Assembly (NCBI RefSeq): GCF_001269985.1
Contig: NZ_BBZB01000001.1
Span: 744,001 to 808,000 of the forward strand
Direction: 5' to 3'
DNA from: Pseudoalteromonas sp. '520P1 No. 423'
GTDB lineage: Bacteria; Pseudomonadota; Gammaproteobacteria; Enterobacterales; Alteromonadaceae
Length of the DNA: 64,000 bases
Below the pieces are notes generated by a model, which was not told where the DNA came from, did not search any database, and saw only the letters and a list, made by a program, of their open reading frames with translations. Shown here piece after piece: positions 27,287 to 40,450 of the stretch (position 1 is its first letter; the number at the start of each line of letters is the position of its first letter). A program made the translations under genes and the position numbers.

Positions 27287-30200
27287 ATGGATTACTCTTA
27301 TTCTGAAAAGAAACGTATCCGTAAGGATTTTGGTAAACGACCACAGGTTATGCAAATACCTAAACTGCTAGCTATGCAGTTGGATTCGTTCGCAAAATTC
27401 TTAAAGCCAAACGCCGAAGGCGAATATGGATTGGAAGCAGCCTTCCGTTCAGTATTCCCTATCAAAAACAACTCGGGTAGTGCTGAGCTTCAATACGTAA
27501 GTTACCGTATTGGCGAGCCAGTATTTGACGTTAAAGAATGTCAAATCCGTGGTGTTACTTTTTCTGCTCCTCTACGCGTAAAATTACGTCTAGTGGTAAT
27601 GGATAAAGAAAATCCAGGCACAGTAAAAGACATAAAAGAACAAGAAGTTTACATGGGTGAAATTCCACTCATGACAGATACGGGTACCTTTGTAATCAAT
27701 GGTACAGAGCGTGTTATTGTTTCTCAGCTGCATCGTAGTCCAGGTGTGTTCTTTGATAACGATCGTGGTAAATCACACTCTTCTGGTAAAGTTTTATATA
27801 ATGCTCGTGTTATTCCATACCGTGGTTCATGGTTAGACTTTGAATTCGATATCAAAGATAACTTACACGTTCGTATTGACCGTCGTCGTAAATTACCGGC
27901 ATCAATCATTTTACGTGCATTAGAATACTCTACAGAAGAAATTCTAGCGATGTTCTTCGAAACAACTACGTTCGAAGTTGCTAACGGTAAAGTAATGATG
28001 GAATTAGTTCCTTCACGCTTACGTGGCGAAATCGCTACTTTTGATATTAAAGATCAAGAGGGTGAAGTGATTGCTGAAGCAGGTCGTCGTATTACTGCTC
28101 GTCATATCAGAACACTAGAGAAAAAATCAGTTACACAACTTGAAGTACCACATGAGTACTTGATTGATCGTGTAATTGCTAAAAATTATGTAGATGAAGA
28201 AACAGGTGAAGTTGTTGCTGAAGCAAATGCAGAACTTTCTCTAGAGCTTATGGCTGAATTAGTTAAAGCTGGCTTCACTCAAATTGATACGCTTTACATC
28301 AACGAAGTTGATAGTGGATCGTACATGTCTGATACAGTTCGCGTTGATTCAACTACGAACCGTTTAGAAGCACTTGTTGAAATCTATCGCATGATGCGCC
28401 CGGGCGAGCCACCAACCCGTGATGCTGCAGAAGCGTTATTTGAAAACTTATTCTTTAATGAAGACCGTTACGATCTATCTAAAGTAGGTCGTATGAAGTT
28501 CAACAGTCGTGTACTTCGTGACTCTGACACTGGACCAGGTATTTTAGCTAAAGAAGATATCGTTGACGTAATGAAGACATTGATCGACATTCGTAACGGT
28601 AAAGGCGAATCAGATGATATCGATCACTTAGGTAATCGTCGTATTCGTTCAGTTGGTGAAATGGCTGAAAACCAATTCCGCGTTGGTTTAGTACGTGTAG
28701 AGCGTGCTGTAAGAGAGCGTTTAACATTAGGTGATCTTGATGCGATTATGCCGCAAGATTTAATCAATGCTAAGCCTATCTCTGCTGCGGTTAAAGAATT
28801 CTTTGGTTCATCACAACTATCACAGTTCATGGATCAAAATAACCCGCTTTCAGAAGTAACACATAAACGTCGTATTTCAGCATTAGGGCCGGGTGGTTTA
28901 ACTCGTGAACGTGCTGGCTTTGAAGTACGTGATGTTCACGTAACTCACTACGGTCGTGTATGTCCAATCGAAACTCCTGAGGGACCGAATATCGGTCTAA
29001 TTAACTCTTTGTCGTGTTATGCACGTACAAATGATTACGGTTTCTTGGAAACTCCTTACCGTAGAGTTATCGATGGCGTTGTTACTGACGAAGTAAACTA
29101 CTTATCAGCAATTGAAGAAGGTCAATTTGTAATCGCACAGGCGAGCGCAGATATGACTGTTGATAAAGAACTTGTTGACGGGTTAATTCCTTGTCGTCAT
29201 AAAGGTGAATCAACCTTTATGGGTAAAGATGACATTCAATACATGGATGTTTCTTCACAACAGGTTATTTCAGTTGCTGCGGCACTTATCCCGTTCCTTG
29301 AACACGATGATGCTAACCGTGCATTAATGGGTTCAAACATGCAACGTCAAGCAGTTCCGACGTTAAAAGCAGATAAGCCGCTAGTTGGTACTGGTATTGA
29401 ACGTACTATTGCTAAAGAGTCTGGTGTAACTGTTGTTGCTAAACGTGGTGGTGTTGTTGATTACGCTGACTCAGGTCGTATCGTAGTTAACGTAAATGAA
29501 GCAGAACGCATCCCTGGTGAAGCGGGCATCGACATTTACAACCTAACTAAATACACACGTTCTAACCAAAACACATGTATTAATCAACGTCCAACTTGTA
29601 TGGTAGGCGAACCGGTTACTGCGGGTGACGTGTTAGCTGATGGCCCTTCAACGGATTTAGGTGACTTGGCACTAGGTCAAAACCTACGTATCGCTTTCAT
29701 GCCTTGGAACGGTTACAACTTCGAAGATTCAATCCTTCTTTCAGAAAAAGTTGTAGATGAAGATCGTTTAACAACGATTCATATTCAAGAACTACAATGT
29801 ATCGCTCGTGATACTAAGTTAGGTCCTGAAGAAATAACTGCCGATATCCCTAATGTAGGTGAGTCAGCACTAAGCAAACTTGATGAGTCAGGTATTGTTT
29901 ACATCGGTGCTGAAGTTAAAGGCGGTGATATCTTAGTTGGTAAAGTAACCCCTAAAGGTGAAACACAACTAACACCAGAAGAGAAACTCTTACGAGCTAT
30001 CTTCGGTGAGAAAGCGTCTGATGTTAAAGATAGCTCTCTACGTGTATCTAACTCTATCTCAGGTACTATTATCGATGTTCAAGTCTTCACTCGAGACGGC
30101 GTTGAAAAAGATAAGCGTGCTTTAGAAATTGAAGATATGCAACTTCGTGAAGCGAAAAAAGACTTCAATGAAGAATTTAAAATCCTTGAAGAAGGTGTTT

Positions 30201-31312
30201 TAAGTCGTGCACGTACTTTACTAGTTGCGAATGGCATTGATGCAGATAAAGTTGCAACTTTGAATGGTGAGCAATTGCTAACTCAAAGTCTAGCTGATGA
30301 AACTGCACAAGCTGAGCTTGAGCAATTAGCTGAGCAATATGACGAACTTAAAGCTGACTACGATAAGCGTTTCGAAATTAAACGTCGTAAAATCACACAA
30401 GGCGATGATTTAGCACCAGGTGTTCTTAAGATTGTAAAAATCTACCTAGCTGTTAAACGTACTATCCAACCTGGTGATAAGATGGCTGGTCGTCACGGAA
30501 ACAAAGGTGTTATTTCAACTATCGTTCCTGTTGAAGATATGCCATACGATGAAAACGGTCGTACCGTTGATATCGTACTGAATCCGCTTGGTGTACCGTC
30601 TCGTATGAACATCGGTCAGATCTTAGAAGTACATATGGGTCTTGCTGCACGTGGTATCGGTGAGCGTATCGAAGAGATGCTTAAAGAACAACGTGAAGTT
30701 CATGAGCTTCGTAATTACATTAAGCAAGCATACGACCTAGGCGAATCTCGTCAAGAAGTTGATATTGCTAGCTTCACTGATGACGAAGTTAGACGTCTTG
30801 CTAAAAACCTTAAAGGCGGTTTACCAATCGCTACTCCAGCATTTGATGGCGCAATTGAAAACGAAATCAAAGATATGCTTGAGCTTGGTGGTTATCCAAG
30901 AAGTGGTCAGGTTACATTATATGATGGTCGTACAGGTGATGCATTTGAGCGTCAAGTAACTGTAGGCTACATGTACATGCTTAAACTGAATCACTTAGTT
31001 GATGACAAAATGCATGCGCGTTCAACCGGTTCTTACAGCCTTGTAACTCAGCAACCACTAGGTGGTAAAGCTCAGTTCGGTGGTCAGCGTTTCGGTGAGA
31101 TGGAAGTATGGGCATTAGAAGCATACGGTGCTGCTTATACCCTACAAGAAATGCTTACTGTTAAGTCTGATGATGTTAACGGCCGTACTAAGATGTATAA
31201 GAACATCGTAGACGGAAACCACAAGATGGAACCTGGTATGCCGGAATCATTCAACGTATTGTTGAAAGAGATCCGTTCACTAGGTATCAATATCGAGTTG
31301 GAAGAAGAGTAA
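27287..31312 (+). CDS. rpoB: DNA-directed RNA polymerase subunit beta
   Basis: I start the gene at the ATG at 27287 ([20 protein letters not shown]), which has a GAGGAA ribosome binding site and gives 1341 residues, one less than E. coli. Conserved runs are visible throughout, for example [20 protein letters not shown] in the rifampicin-binding region and [17 protein letters not shown] in the catalytic core. The rifampicin region looks wild-type (D, H and S positions intact). It forms the catalytic core with RpoC. Longer N-terminal extensions to 27185 run through the leader and are not credible. Confidence 0.98.
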   Translation: MDYSYSEKKRIRKDFGKRPQVMQIPKLLAMQLDSFAKFLKPNAEGEYGLEAAFRSVFPIKNNSGSAELQYVSYRIGEPVFDVKECQIRGVTFSAPLRVKLRLVVMDKENPGTVKDIKEQEVYMGEIPLMTDTGTFVINGTERVIVSQLHRSPGVFFDNDRGKSHSSGKVLYNARVIPYRGSWLDFEFDIKDNLHVRIDRRRKLPASIILRALEYSTEEILAMFFETTTFEVANGKVMMELVPSRLRGEIATFDIKDQEGEVIAEAGRRITARHIRTLEKKSVTQLEVPHEYLIDRVIAKNYVDEETGEVVAEANAELSLELMAELVKAGFTQIDTLYINEVDSGSYMSDTVRVDSTTNRLEALVEIYRMMRPGEPPTRDAAEALFENLFFNEDRYDLSKVGRMKFNSRVLRDSDTGPGILAKEDIVDVMKTLIDIRNGKGESDDIDHLGNRRIRSVGEMAENQFRVGLVRVERAVRERLTLGDLDAIMPQDLINAKPISAAVKEFFGSSQLSQFMDQNNPLSEVTHKRRISALGPGGLTRERAGFEVRDVHVTHYGRVCPIETPEGPNIGLINSLSCYARTNDYGFLETPYRRVIDGVVTDEVNYLSAIEEGQFVIAQASADMTVDKELVDGLIPCRHKGESTFMGKDDIQYMDVSSQQVISVAAALIPFLEHDDANRALMGSNMQRQAVPTLKADKPLVGTGIERTIAKESGVTVVAKRGGVVDYADSGRIVVNVNEAERIPGEAGIDIYNLTKYTRSNQNTCINQRPTCMVGEPVTAGDVLADGPSTDLGDLALGQNLRIAFMPWNGYNFEDSILLSEKVVDEDRLTTIHIQELQCIARDTKLGPEEITADIPNVGESALSKLDESGIVYIGAEVKGGDILVGKVTPKGETQLTPEEKLLRAIFGEKASDVKDSSLRVSNSISGTIIDVQVFTRDGVEKDKRALEIEDMQLREAKKDFNEEFKILEEGVLSRARTLLVANGIDADKVATLNGEQLLTQSLADETAQAELEQLAEQYDELKADYDKRFEIKRRKITQGDDLAPGVLKIVKIYLAVKRTIQPGDKMAGRHGNKGVISTIVPVEDMPYDENGRTVDIVLNPLGVPSRMNIGQILEVHMGLAARGIGERIEEMLKEQREVHELRNYIKQAYDLGESRQEVDIASFTDDEVRRLAKNLKGGLPIATPAFDGAIENEIKDMLELGGYPRSGQVTLYDGRTGDAFERQVTVGYMYMLKLNHLVDDKMHARSTGSYSLVTQQPLGGKAQFGGQRFGEMEVWALEAYGAAYTLQEMLTVKSDDVNGRTKMYKNIVDGNHKMEPGMPESFNVLLKEIRSLGINIELEEE

Positions 31313-31430
31313 GCGAAACAGCTAACTTCATTTAAATGAGGTTAGCAACTCGCATGGCAAGCATAACTGGGTTGTTAGTTAACAGATTAATTAACGGCCC
31401 ACACTATTAACTTCCGACAGGAGAGCTAAA

Positions 31431-34400
31431 GTGAAAGATTTACTTAAGTTTCTGAAGCAACAAAATAAGACCGAAGAATTTGATGCAATACGCATTGGTC
31501 TTGCTTCACCCGATATGGTTCGTTCATGGTCATTTGGTGAAGTAAAAAAACCAGAGACGATTAACTACCGTACTTTTAAGCCTGAGCGTGATGGCTTATT
31601 CTGTGCCCGTATATTCGGTCCAGTAAAAGATTATGAATGTTTATGTGGTAAATATAAACGTCTTAAGCACCGCGGTGTAATTTGTGAAAAATGTGGCGTT
31701 GAAGTTACATTAACTAAAGTTCGTCGTGACCGTATGGGTCATATCGAATTAGCAAGCCCCGTTGCACACATCTGGTTCCTTAAATCATTACCTTCTCGTA
31801 TTGGTTTAATGCTAGATATGACACTTCGTGATATCGAACGTGTTCTTTATTTTGAATCTTTTGTTGTTACCGAGCCAGGTATGACAACATTAGAGCGTGG
31901 CCAACTTTTAGGTGAAGAAGAATATCTTGATTCACTAGAAGAGCATGGCGATGAATTCGAAGCTAAAATGGGTGCTGAAGCAGTACTTGATTTACTTCGT
32001 GAATTAGACTTAGGCCAGTTAATCGCAGAAATGCGTGAAGAGTTACCAACAATCAACTCTGAAACTAAGCGTAAGAAAATCACAAAACGTCTTAAATTAA
32101 TGGAATCTTTCCACCAATCAGGTAATAACCCTGAGTGGATGATCATGACAGTACTACCAATTCTGCCACCTGATCTTCGTCCATTAGTACCACTAGATGG
32201 TGGTCGTTTTGCGACTTCTGATCTAAATGACTTATACCGTCGTGTTATTAACCGTAATAACCGTCTTAAGCGTCTTCTTGAACTGGCTGCGCCAGATATT
32301 ATCGTACGTAACGAAAAGCGTATGTTACAAGAAGCGGTTGATGCATTATTAGATAACGGTCGTCGTGGTCGTGCTATTACTGGTTCTAACAAACGTCCTC
32401 TGAAATCTCTTGCTGACATGATCAAAGGTAAGCAAGGTCGTTTCCGTCAAAACTTACTTGGTAAGCGTGTTGACTATTCAGGCCGTTCTGTAATTACCGT
32501 AGGTCCAACTTTAAGACTTCATCAGTGTGGTCTACCTAAGAAAATGGCACTTGAATTATTCAAGCCGTTTATCTACGGAAAGTTAGAACTTAAAGGCATG
32601 GCAACTACGATTAAAGCTGCCAAGAAGATGGTTGAGCGTGAAGTAGCTGAAGTTTGGGATATCTTAGATGAAGTTATCCGTGAACATCCTGTACTACTTA
32701 ACCGTGCACCAACACTTCATAGATTAGGTATCCAGGCATTTGAGCCGGTACTAATCGAAGGTAAAGCGATTCAATTACACCCACTAGTTTGTGCGGCATA
32801 CAATGCCGATTTCGATGGTGACCAAATGGCGGTACACGTACCGTTAACAATTGAAGCGCAGCTTGAAGCTCGTGCACTAATGATGTCAACAAATAATATC
32901 TTATCACCAGCAAATGGTGAGCCTATCATCGTTCCTTCACAGGATGTTGTATTAGGCCTTTATTACATGACTCGTGATTGCATTAACGCTAAAGGCGAAG
33001 GTGCAGTACTTAAAAGTGCTAAAGAAGCAGAAAAAGGTTACCGTGCAGGCGTATTTGATTTACACGCGATTGTAAAAGTACGTATGACTGAAACTGAGAT
33101 TGATAATGAAGGTAACCGCACTGAAGTGACTAAGATTGTAGAAACTACAGTTGGTCGTGCGATTCTATCTTTAGTATTACCTAAAGGTTTACCTTTCTTC
33201 TTAATCAATAACCCTATGGGTAAAAAGCAGATTTCTCACTTGCTTAATGAGTGTTACCGTCGTTTAGGTCTTAAAGATACCGTTATCTTTGCTGACCAAA
33301 TCATGTATACCGGTTTCCATTACGCAATGAAGTCAGGTGTTTCTATCGGTATCGACGATTTAGAAATTCCACCGACTAAACCAGAAATCATTGGTAACGC
33401 TGAAGCAGAAGTAAGCGAAATCAATCAACAATTCCAATCTGGTCTTGTTACTGCTGGTGAAAAATACAATAAAGTTATCGATATTTGGTCACGTGTAAAT
33501 GAAAACTTATCACGTGCGATGATGGAAAACTTATCAAAAGATGACGTAGTTACTGCTCAAGGTGAAACTGTAAAACAGGATTCATTTAACTCAGTATTTA
33601 TGATGGCAGATTCTGGTGCGCGTGGTAGTGCCGCTCAGATACGTCAGTTATCTGGTATGCGTGGCCTAATGGCACGTCCAGATGGTTCAATCATCGAAAC
33701 GCCAATCACAGCAAACTTCCGTGAAGGTCTGAACGTACTACAGTACTTCATCTCTACGCATGGTGCGCGTAAAGGTTTGGCCGATACGGCACTTAAAACA
33801 GCTAACTCGGGTTACTTAACACGTCGTCTAGTTGATGTTGCACAAGATTTGGTTATCAATGACAAAGATTGTGGCACATTAGATGGTCTAACAATGAAAC
33901 CGCTAATTGAAGGTGGTGATGTTGTTGAGCCGTTACGCGAACGTGTATTAGGTCGTGTTGTTGCTGAAGATATCATTAAGCCTGGTACGACAGATGTTGT
34001 TTTAGTAGAACGTAATGTAATGCTAGACGAAAAACTGTGTGACATGTTAGAAGAAAACTCAGTTGATGAAGTACGTGTACGTTCAATCATCACTTGTGAA
34101 AATGACTTCGGTGTATGTGCTCAGTGTTACGGTCGTGACTTAGCACGTGGTCACCTGATTAACCAAGGTGAGTCTGTAGGTGTTATTGCTGCTCAATCAA
34201 TCGGTGAGCCAGGTACACAGCTTACGATGCGTACATTCCACATCGGTGGTGCTGCATCAAGAGCATCTGCTGAAAACTCTGTACAAGTTAAGAGCACAGG
34301 TACTATCAAGCTACATAACGCTAAATCAGTAACAAATACTGATGGCAAGCTTGTTATTACTTCACGTTCAACTGAAATCTGTGTTATTGATGATCACGGT

Positions 34401-35606
34401 CGTGAAAAAGAGCGTTATAAAGTACCTTACGGTGCGGTATTAGCAGTTAAAGATACTGACGCAATCGAAGCGAACGACGTTGTTGCAACTTGGGACCCGC
34501 ATAGTCACCCAATCGTTGTAGAACGTGTATCAAAAATCTCATTCAGTGACATTGATGAATCAAACACTGAAACACAAACAGACGAGCTTACTGGTTTAAC
34601 TCGTATGGTTGTGAAAGATCTTTCTAAGATTAACGCTAAAGAACCAAAACTTATTGTTGAAAGTGATGAAACTGGTTTACAAGAAATCCGTTTACCTGCA
34701 TTTACAACAATCGAAGTAAGTGATGGCACGACAGTTAATCCGGGTGACGTATTAGCACGTATCCCGCAAGAAGGTTCAAAAACTCGTGATATCACGGGTG
34801 GTCTACCGCGCGTAGCCGATTTATTCGAAGCGCGTAAACCAAAAGAGCCAGCTATTTTAGCTGAAGTAACAGGTACTATTAGTTTCGGTAAAGAAACTAA
34901 AGGTAAGAAACGTCTAGTAATCACGCCACCAGAGGGTGATCACTACGAAGAGATGATTCCAAAGTGGCGTCAGCTTAACGTGTTTGAAGGTGAATCTGTG
35001 TCTAAAGGTGAGGTTATCGCCGATGGTCCTGAGTCTCCTCATGACATTTTACGTCTTCGTGGCGTTACAGATGTTGCTAACTACATTGTTAACGAAGTGC
35101 AAGATGTTTACCGCCTGCAAGGCGTAAAAATCAATGATAAGCACATTGAAACTATTATCCGCCAAATGATCCGTAAGTGTATTATCACTCACGGTGGTGA
35201 TACTGAGTTCTTAAAAGGCGAACAAGTTGAAGTATCTCGCGTAAATATCGCGAATCGTGAACTTGAAGAGCAAGGCAAGATCCCAGCTCAGTTTGAAATA
35301 CAGTTAATGGGTATCACTAAAGCGTCATTGGCAACAGAATCTTTCATCTCTGCAGCATCGTTCCAGGAAACAACTCGTGTTCTGACTGACGCAGCAGTAA
35401 ATGGTAAGAGCGATGAGCTTCGCGGCTTGAAAGAGAACGTAATCGTGGGTCGTCTGATCCCAGCGGGTACAGGTTTCTCTTATCATCAAGATCGTATGAA
35501 TCGTCGTAAAAAGCGTAACGAACCAGCTGTTGAAGAACAGACGGTTAGTGCAGAAGATGCTGCTCAAGCATTAACTGATGCACTTAACGCGACCCTAGGC
35601 GACTAG
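31431..35606 (+). CDS. rpoC: DNA-directed RNA polymerase subunit beta-prime
   Basis: The 1391-residue protein starts at a GTG with GGAGAG about 7 bases upstream. It has the N-terminal zinc site ([20 protein letters not shown]), the catalytic magnesium motif [14 protein letters not shown], the bridge and trigger regions ([37 protein letters not shown]), and the C-terminal zinc site [10 protein letters not shown]. It is the catalytic subunit with rpoB. The spacer from rpoB is 118 bases and contains a palindrome. Confidence 0.98.
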   Translation: MKDLLKFLKQQNKTEEFDAIRIGLASPDMVRSWSFGEVKKPETINYRTFKPERDGLFCARIFGPVKDYECLCGKYKRLKHRGVICEKCGVEVTLTKVRRDRMGHIELASPVAHIWFLKSLPSRIGLMLDMTLRDIERVLYFESFVVTEPGMTTLERGQLLGEEEYLDSLEEHGDEFEAKMGAEAVLDLLRELDLGQLIAEMREELPTINSETKRKKITKRLKLMESFHQSGNNPEWMIMTVLPILPPDLRPLVPLDGGRFATSDLNDLYRRVINRNNRLKRLLELAAPDIIVRNEKRMLQEAVDALLDNGRRGRAITGSNKRPLKSLADMIKGKQGRFRQNLLGKRVDYSGRSVITVGPTLRLHQCGLPKKMALELFKPFIYGKLELKGMATTIKAAKKMVEREVAEVWDILDEVIREHPVLLNRAPTLHRLGIQAFEPVLIEGKAIQLHPLVCAAYNADFDGDQMAVHVPLTIEAQLEARALMMSTNNILSPANGEPIIVPSQDVVLGLYYMTRDCINAKGEGAVLKSAKEAEKGYRAGVFDLHAIVKVRMTETEIDNEGNRTEVTKIVETTVGRAILSLVLPKGLPFFLINNPMGKKQISHLLNECYRRLGLKDTVIFADQIMYTGFHYAMKSGVSIGIDDLEIPPTKPEIIGNAEAEVSEINQQFQSGLVTAGEKYNKVIDIWSRVNENLSRAMMENLSKDDVVTAQGETVKQDSFNSVFMMADSGARGSAAQIRQLSGMRGLMARPDGSIIETPITANFREGLNVLQYFISTHGARKGLADTALKTANSGYLTRRLVDVAQDLVINDKDCGTLDGLTMKPLIEGGDVVEPLRERVLGRVVAEDIIKPGTTDVVLVERNVMLDEKLCDMLEENSVDEVRVRSIITCENDFGVCAQCYGRDLARGHLINQGESVGVIAAQSIGEPGTQLTMRTFHIGGAASRASAENSVQVKSTGTIKLHNAKSVTNTDGKLVITSRSTEICVIDDHGREKERYKVPYGAVLAVKDTDAIEANDVVATWDPHSHPIVVERVSKISFSDIDESNTETQTDELTGLTRMVVKDLSKINAKEPKLIVESDETGLQEIRLPAFTTIEVSDGTTVNPGDVLARIPQEGSKTRDITGGLPRVADLFEARKPKEPAILAEVTGTISFGKETKGKKRLVITPPEGDHYEEMIPKWRQLNVFEGESVSKGEVIADGPESPHDILRLRGVTDVANYIVNEVQDVYRLQGVKINDKHIETIIRQMIRKCIITHGGDTEFLKGEQVEVSRVNIANRELEEQGKIPAQFEIQLMGITKASLATESFISAASFQETTRVLTDAAVNGKSDELRGLKENVIVGRLIPAGTGFSYHQDRMNRRKKRNEPAVEEQTVSAEDAAQALTDALNATLGD

Positions 35607-35650
35607 TTTTTATGAGTCTTTTAGTCAAATTTAAGACAAAATAAAGAAAA

Positions 35651-35674
35651 AAGGCGGTTAATACCGCCTTTTTT
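35651..35674 (+). terminator. Terminator of rplJL-rpoBC
   Basis: AAGGCGGT / ACCGCCTT with a TAAT loop and a following TTTT lie 45 bases after the rpoC stop. It ends the beta operon. Confidence 0.92.
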
Positions 35675-35684
35675 ACGCTAATTG

Positions 35685-35713
35685 TTGACAGGTTAAACTT
35701 TGCTCATTAAAAT
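35685..35713 (+). promoter_or_regulatory. Promoter of the str operon
   Basis: A perfect -35 TTGACA (35685-35690), 17-base spacer and -10 TAAAAT (35708-35713), followed by a GC-rich discriminator CCGCCACC, lie about 115 bases before rpsL. Confidence 0.8.
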
Positions 35714-35832
35714 TCCGCCACCCTTATGTTGAGGGCAAAAATTTTAGAGTGTAAAAACTTAATCATTTTTGACCAAACATTAGGCAGAATTTTAATTCTT
35801 TCAGCAGTCAATTAATCATTAGGAGCTATTTA

Positions 35833-36207
35833 ATGGCAACTATCAACCAACTTGTACGTAAGCCACGTAGAAGTAAAGTTGTAAAAAGCAACTCAGCGGC
35901 GCTTAAAGCATGTCCGCAAAAACGTGGTGTTTGTACTCGTGTATATACTACTACTCCAAAGAAACCAAACTCTGCATTACGTAAAGTAGCGCGTGTTCGT
36001 TTAACGAACGGTTTCGAAGTAACATCATACATCGGTGGTGAAGGTCACAACTTGCAAGAGCATAGTGTAATCCTTATCCGTGGTGGTCGTGTTAAAGATT
36101 TACCAGGTGTGCGTTTTCACACAGTACGCGGCGCATTAGACTGTGCAGGCGTAAGCGATCGTCGTCAAGGACGTTCAAAATACGGTGCTAAACGACCTAA
36201 GGGTTAA
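35833..36207 (+). CDS. rpsL: 30S ribosomal protein S12
   Basis: The 124-residue protein matches the S12 length and has the decoding-centre runs [18 protein letters not shown] and [20 protein letters not shown]. The streptomycin-related Lys in TPKKPNS and Lys in VKDLPG are both the sensitive type. It is first in rpsL-rpsG-fusA-tuf and has an AGGAGC ribosome binding site. Confidence 0.98.
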   Translation: MATINQLVRKPRRSKVVKSNSAALKACPQKRGVCTRVYTTTPKKPNSALRKVARVRLTNGFEVTSYIGGEGHNLQEHSVILIRGGRVKDLPGVRFHTVRGALDCAGVSDRRQGRSKYGAKRPKG

Positions 36208-36300
36208 TAGTCTCCGTTAGTAAGGCCAAACACATAATTTAATTTTTTTGTTTTGGGTATGAGACTAACAAGTCCAACCTGAATAAACCGGAGATACAAA
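36208..36300 (+). promoter_or_regulatory. S7 translational control region between rpsL and rpsG
   Basis: The 93-base spacer begins with CTCCGTTAGTAAGGCCAAAC, close to the E. coli spacer, and ends CCTGAATAAACCGGAG just before rpsG. In E. coli ribosomal protein S7 binds this intercistronic RNA and represses rpsG and, through coupling, rpsL. CTCCG at the start can pair with CGGAG at the end. Confidence 0.75.
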
Positions 36301-36771
36301 ATGCCTAGAAGACGCGTAGTAGGTCAACGTAAAATTCTTCCAGATCCTAAGTTCGGATCAGAACTTCTTGCGAAATTCGTAAATGTTGTAATGCAAGATG
36401 GTAAAAAATCAACTGCTGAAAAAATCGTATACGGTGCGTTAGACGTGGCTGCTGAGAAATCAGGTAAAGCGCATCTAGAAATCTTTGAAGCGGCACTTGA
36501 AGCAATCCGCCCAACAGTAGAGGTTAAATCTCGTCGTGTTGGTGGTTCTACTTATCAAGTTCCTGTAGAAGTACGTCCAGTTCGTCGCAACGCATTAGGT
36601 ATGCGTTGGTTAGTAGACGCTGCACGTAAGCGTGGCGAAAAATCTATGGGCTTACGTTTAGCTCAAGAAATCGTTGACGCTGCTGATAATAAAGGCACTG
36701 CGGTTAAGAAACGTGAAGACGTTCACCGTATGGCTGAAGCGAATAAAGCATTCGCTCACTACCGTTGGTAG
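36301..36771 (+). CDS. rpsG: 30S ribosomal protein S7
   Basis: The 156-residue protein starts [20 protein letters not shown] and contains the S7 signature region [20 protein letters not shown]. It nucleates the head of the 30S subunit and is the autoregulator of the str operon. The ribosome binding site CCGGAG is part of the upstream control region. Confidence 0.98.
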   Translation: MPRRRVVGQRKILPDPKFGSELLAKFVNVVMQDGKKSTAEKIVYGALDVAAEKSGKAHLEIFEAALEAIRPTVEVKSRRVGGSTYQVPVEVRPVRRNALGMRWLVDAARKRGEKSMGLRLAQEIVDAADNKGTAVKKREDVHRMAEANKAFAHYRW

Positions 36772-36852
36772 TCACTACTTAAAATTGAAATGGTCTGGCT
36801 TATTAGTCAGATCTTTCTTGTTTAAGTGGTTTAAAGTTTTAAGAGGAATAGT

Positions 36853-38973
36853 ATGGCACGTACAACCCCAATCGAGCGCTACCGTAATATCGGTATCGTT
36901 GCACACGTAGACGCTGGTAAAACTACCACAACTGAACGTGTGCTTTTCTACACTGGTCTTTCACATAAGATTGGTGAAGTTCACGACGGTGCTGCAACGA
37001 TGGATTGGATGGAGCAAGAACAAGAGCGTGGTATCACGATCACTTCTGCTGCTACCACATGTTTCTGGAAAGGTATGGACGCACAGTTCCAAGACCATCG
37101 TATCAATATCATTGATACGCCAGGACACGTTGACTTCACAATTGAAGTTGAGCGTTCGTTGCGTGTACTTGACGGTGCTGTAGTGGTTCTTTGTGCATCC
37201 TCTGGTGTTCAGCCGCAAACTGAAACAGTTTGGCGACAAGCGAACAAATACGAAGTTCCAAGAATGATCTTCGTAAACAAGATGGATCGCGTTGGTGCAG
37301 ATTACCTTATGGTAGTCGAGCAAATAAAGAACCGCCTAGGTGCTAATCCTGTTCCAATTCAACTTGCAATTGGCGCTGAAGAAGACTTCTCTGGCGTAAT
37401 TGATTTAGTTAAAATGAAAGTCATTAATTGGTCTGAAGCAGATCAAGGCATGTCTTTTAGTTACGATGAGATACCTGCTGATTTATTAGAAGAAGCAGAG
37501 ATGTATCGTGAACAATTGGTTGAAGCGGCTGCTGAAGCTACCGAAGAGCTAATGGATAAATACCTTGAAGAAGGTGAACTTTCAGAAGCTGAAATTAAAA
37601 GCGCAATACGTAAACGTACTTTAGCGAACGAAATCGTTCCTATTGCATGTGGTTCAGCTTTTAAGAATAAAGGTGTGCAAGCAGTATTAGATGCCGTTGT
37701 TGATTATTTACCGTCGCCAACTGAAGTGAAGCAGATTCAAGGTATTCTTGAAGATGATTCCGAAGCTGAGCGCCCGGCAGATGACAACGCACCGTTTTCT
37801 GCGCTTGCATTTAAAATTGCAACCGACCCATTTGTTGGCACGCTTACTTTCTTTAGAGTATATTCTGGCGTAGTAAAACAAGGCGACTTTGTTTATAACC
37901 CGATTAAGGGTAAAAAAGAGCGTTTTGGTCGCATCGTACAGATGCATGCTAATAGCCGTGAAGAAATCAAAGAAGTAAGAGCCGGTGATATTGCTGCTGC
38001 AATTGGTCTTAAAGAAGTCACTACAGGTGAAACTTTATGTGATCAGGATTCAGTTATTACGCTTGAGCGTATGGACTTCCCTGAACCAGTTATTTCAATT
38101 GCAGTTGAGCCTAGAACAGTTGCTGATCAAGATAAAATGGCTATCGCACTAGGTAAACTAGCTGCTGAAGATCCATCTTTCAAAGTCCATACGGACGATG
38201 AAACTGGTCAAACAATTATTTCAGGTATGGGTGAACTTCACCTCGATATTATCGTAGATCGCATGCAACGTGAATTTAGCGTTGAATGTAACGTGGGTAA
38301 ACCTCAGGTTTCATACCGCGAATCGATTCGTAAAACTGTAGAAGTTGAAGGCAAATTTATACGTCAATCAGGCGGTCGAGGTCAATATGGTCATGTATGG
38401 CTGAGACTTGAACCGTTAGAAATAGACGTAAACGATGATGATGCGCCAAACTACATATTCGAAAACGAAATTGTAGGTGGTGCTGTTCCTCGTGAATTTA
38501 TACCGGCAGTAGATAAGGGTATTCAAGAACAAATGCAAAATGGTGTTCTTGCTGGTTTCCCTCTACTTGGTGTTAAAGCAACCTTGTTTGATGGCTCATT
38601 CCACGATGTTGACTCCAATGAAATGGCGTTCAAAATCGCAGGATCCATGGGTTTAAAAACAGGTGCATTAGATGCAAACCCTGCATTACTTGAACCTATG
38701 ATGAAAGTTGAAGTTGTTACTCCTGAATCCAATATGGGTGACGTAGTAGGTGACTTAAACCGCCGTCGTGGCTTGATTGAAGGTATGATTGACGCTCCAG
38801 GTGGATTACGACAGGTAAATGCTGTTGTACCACTAGCAGAAATGTTTGGATACGCAACCGCCCTTCGATCTGCGACACAAGGTCGAGCTTCATACTCGAT
38901 GGAGTTTTTGAAGTATGCTGAGGCATCAAAAAATGTCACAGAAACAATCATGGCAGCTCGTACTGCTAGATAA
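36853..38973 (+). CDS. fusA: Elongation factor G
   Basis: The 706-residue translocase has G1 [16 protein letters not shown]3 DTPGHVDF and G4 NKMDRVGAD, then domains II-V. The run [17 protein letters not shown] in domain IV is typical of EF-G1. It drives ribosome translocation and, with RRF, recycling. Length is normal. It is third in the str operon with an AAGAGGA ribosome binding site. Confidence 0.98.
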   Translation: MARTTPIERYRNIGIVAHVDAGKTTTTERVLFYTGLSHKIGEVHDGAATMDWMEQEQERGITITSAATTCFWKGMDAQFQDHRINIIDTPGHVDFTIEVERSLRVLDGAVVVLCASSGVQPQTETVWRQANKYEVPRMIFVNKMDRVGADYLMVVEQIKNRLGANPVPIQLAIGAEEDFSGVIDLVKMKVINWSEADQGMSFSYDEIPADLLEEAEMYREQLVEAAAEATEELMDKYLEEGELSEAEIKSAIRKRTLANEIVPIACGSAFKNKGVQAVLDAVVDYLPSPTEVKQIQGILEDDSEAERPADDNAPFSALAFKIATDPFVGTLTFFRVYSGVVKQGDFVYNPIKGKKERFGRIVQMHANSREEIKEVRAGDIAAAIGLKEVTTGETLCDQDSVITLERMDFPEPVISIAVEPRTVADQDKMAIALGKLAAEDPSFKVHTDDETGQTIISGMGELHLDIIVDRMQREFSVECNVGKPQVSYRESIRKTVEVEGKFIRQSGGRGQYGHVWLRLEPLEIDVNDDDAPNYIFENEIVGGAVPREFIPAVDKGIQEQMQNGVLAGFPLLGVKATLFDGSFHDVDSNEMAFKIAGSMGLKTGALDANPALLEPMMKVEVVTPESNMGDVVGDLNRRRGLIEGMIDAPGGLRQVNAVVPLAEMFGYATALRSATQGRASYSMEFLKYAEASKNVTETIMAARTAR

Positions 38974-38984
38974 TTTTTAGTTCG

Positions 38985-39017
38985 GTCCGATTCACAGCTC
39001 GCAAGGCTGGATTGGAC
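38985..39017 (+). promoter_or_regulatory. Hairpin between fusA and tuf
   Basis: GTCCGATT...CAGC can pair with GCTG...ATTGGAC around a loop TCGCAAG, with two GU pairs and a small bulge. There is no U-run, so it looks like an RNA processing or stability element rather than a terminator. Confidence 0.45.
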
Positions 39018-39045
39018 TATTATATTCTTAATAGGAATTTTTAAG

Positions 39046-40230
39046 ATGGCAAAAGAAAAGTTTGAACGTTCGAAACCGCATGTTAACGTTGGTACAATTG
39101 GTCACGTAGATCACGGTAAAACAACTCTAACAGCAGCAATCACAAACGTACTTGCAAAAGTATACGGCGGTGACGCTAAAGATTTCGCAGCAATCGATAA
39201 TGCGCCAGAAGAAAGAGAACGCGGTATCACTATCTCAACTTCTCACGTTGAATACGATACTCCAACTCGTCACTACGCACACGTAGATTGTCCTGGTCAC
39301 GCCGATTACGTTAAAAACATGATCACTGGTGCTGCTCAAATGGATGGTGCTATCTTAGTAGTAGCTGCAACTGACGGCCCTATGCCACAAACTCGTGAGC
39401 ATATCCTTCTTTCTCGTCAGGTTGGCGTTCCTTACATCATCGTTTTCATGAACAAATGTGACATGGTTGATGATGAAGAGCTACTTGAACTAGTAGAAAT
39501 GGAAGTTCGTGAACTTCTTTCTGAATACGAATTCCCAGGTGATGATTTACCACTAATCGCTGGTTCTGCTCTTAAAGCGCTTGAAGGCGAGAAAGAGTGG
39601 GAAGATAAGATCGTTGAGCTTGCAGAAGCACTAGATTCTTACATCCCAGAGCCAGAGCGTGACATCGATAAAGATTTCATCATGCCTATCGAAGATGTTT
39701 TCTCAATCCAAGGTCGTGGTACAGTTGTAACTGGTCGTGTTGAAGCTGGTATCATCAACGTAAATGATGCAGTAGAAATCGTTGGTATCAAAGAAACTAC
39801 AGTTTCTACATGTACTGGTGTTGAAATGTTCCGTAAGCTTCTAGACGAAGGTCGTGCTGGTGAGAACATTGGTGCACTTCTACGTGGTACTAAGCGTGAA
39901 GACGTTGAGCGTGGTCAAGTACTAGCAGCTCCAGGTACTATCAACCCTCATACTAAGTTTGAGTCTGAAGTATACGTACTTTCAAAAGATGAAGGTGGTC
40001 GTCATACTCCATTCTTCAAAGGTTACCGTCCACAGTTCTACTTCCGTACAACTGACGTAACTGGTGATGTTCAATTACCAGAAGGCGTAGAAATGGTTAT
40101 GCCTGGTGATAACGTTAAGATGGTTGTTGAACTTATCTGTCCAATCGCGATGGACGAAGGTTTACGCTTCGCTATCCGTGAAGGTGGCCGTACTGTAGGT
40201 GCTGGTGTTGTTGCTAGCATCGTAGAATAA
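39046..40230 (+). CDS. tuf: Elongation factor Tu
   Basis: The 394-residue protein begins [20 protein letters not shown] and shows G1 [14 protein letters not shown]3 [11 protein letters not shown] and G4 NKCDMVDD. It delivers aminoacyl-tRNA to the ribosome. Codon choice is biased toward translationally favoured codons, as expected for one of the most expressed genes. It is the last gene of the str operon. Gammaproteobacteria often have a second copy, but none is in this window. Confidence 0.98.
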   Translation: MAKEKFERSKPHVNVGTIGHVDHGKTTLTAAITNVLAKVYGGDAKDFAAIDNAPEERERGITISTSHVEYDTPTRHYAHVDCPGHADYVKNMITGAAQMDGAILVVAATDGPMPQTREHILLSRQVGVPYIIVFMNKCDMVDDEELLELVEMEVRELLSEYEFPGDDLPLIAGSALKALEGEKEWEDKIVELAEALDSYIPEPERDIDKDFIMPIEDVFSIQGRGTVVTGRVEAGIINVNDAVEIVGIKETTVSTCTGVEMFRKLLDEGRAGENIGALLRGTKREDVERGQVLAAPGTINPHTKFESEVYVLSKDEGGRHTPFFKGYRPQFYFRTTDVTGDVQLPEGVEMVMPGDNVKMVVELICPIAMDEGLRFAIREGGRTVGAGVVASIVE

Positions 40231-40254
40231 TAATTAGTTAATCTAATTGTTATC

Positions 40255-40282
40255 AAAAAAGGCCGCTTATGCGGCCTTTTTT
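40255..40282 (+). terminator. Terminator of the str operon
   Basis: GGCCGC / GCGGCC with a TTAT loop is flanked by six A and six T. It lies about 30 bases after tuf. Confidence 0.95.
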
Positions 40283-40450
40283 AATGCCTGAAATTTGATG
40301 CTGTGAGTCTAAATGTTTAAGCAGGGATTCAGCCGCGCAGGTTACTATTTAACTAATGTCAGCTCTGCGGAATTAAGCTCATTTATGTGCTCTTTTGTTA
40401 TGCCTGAAATAATGAGATAGTTATAACAGGGCAATTAATAGAATAAAAAT

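Noticed and set aside
31847..32425. 192-residue minus-strand frame inside rpoC
   Set aside because: It is a codon-bias shadow of rpoC, rich in Ser and Arg, with no supporting signals.
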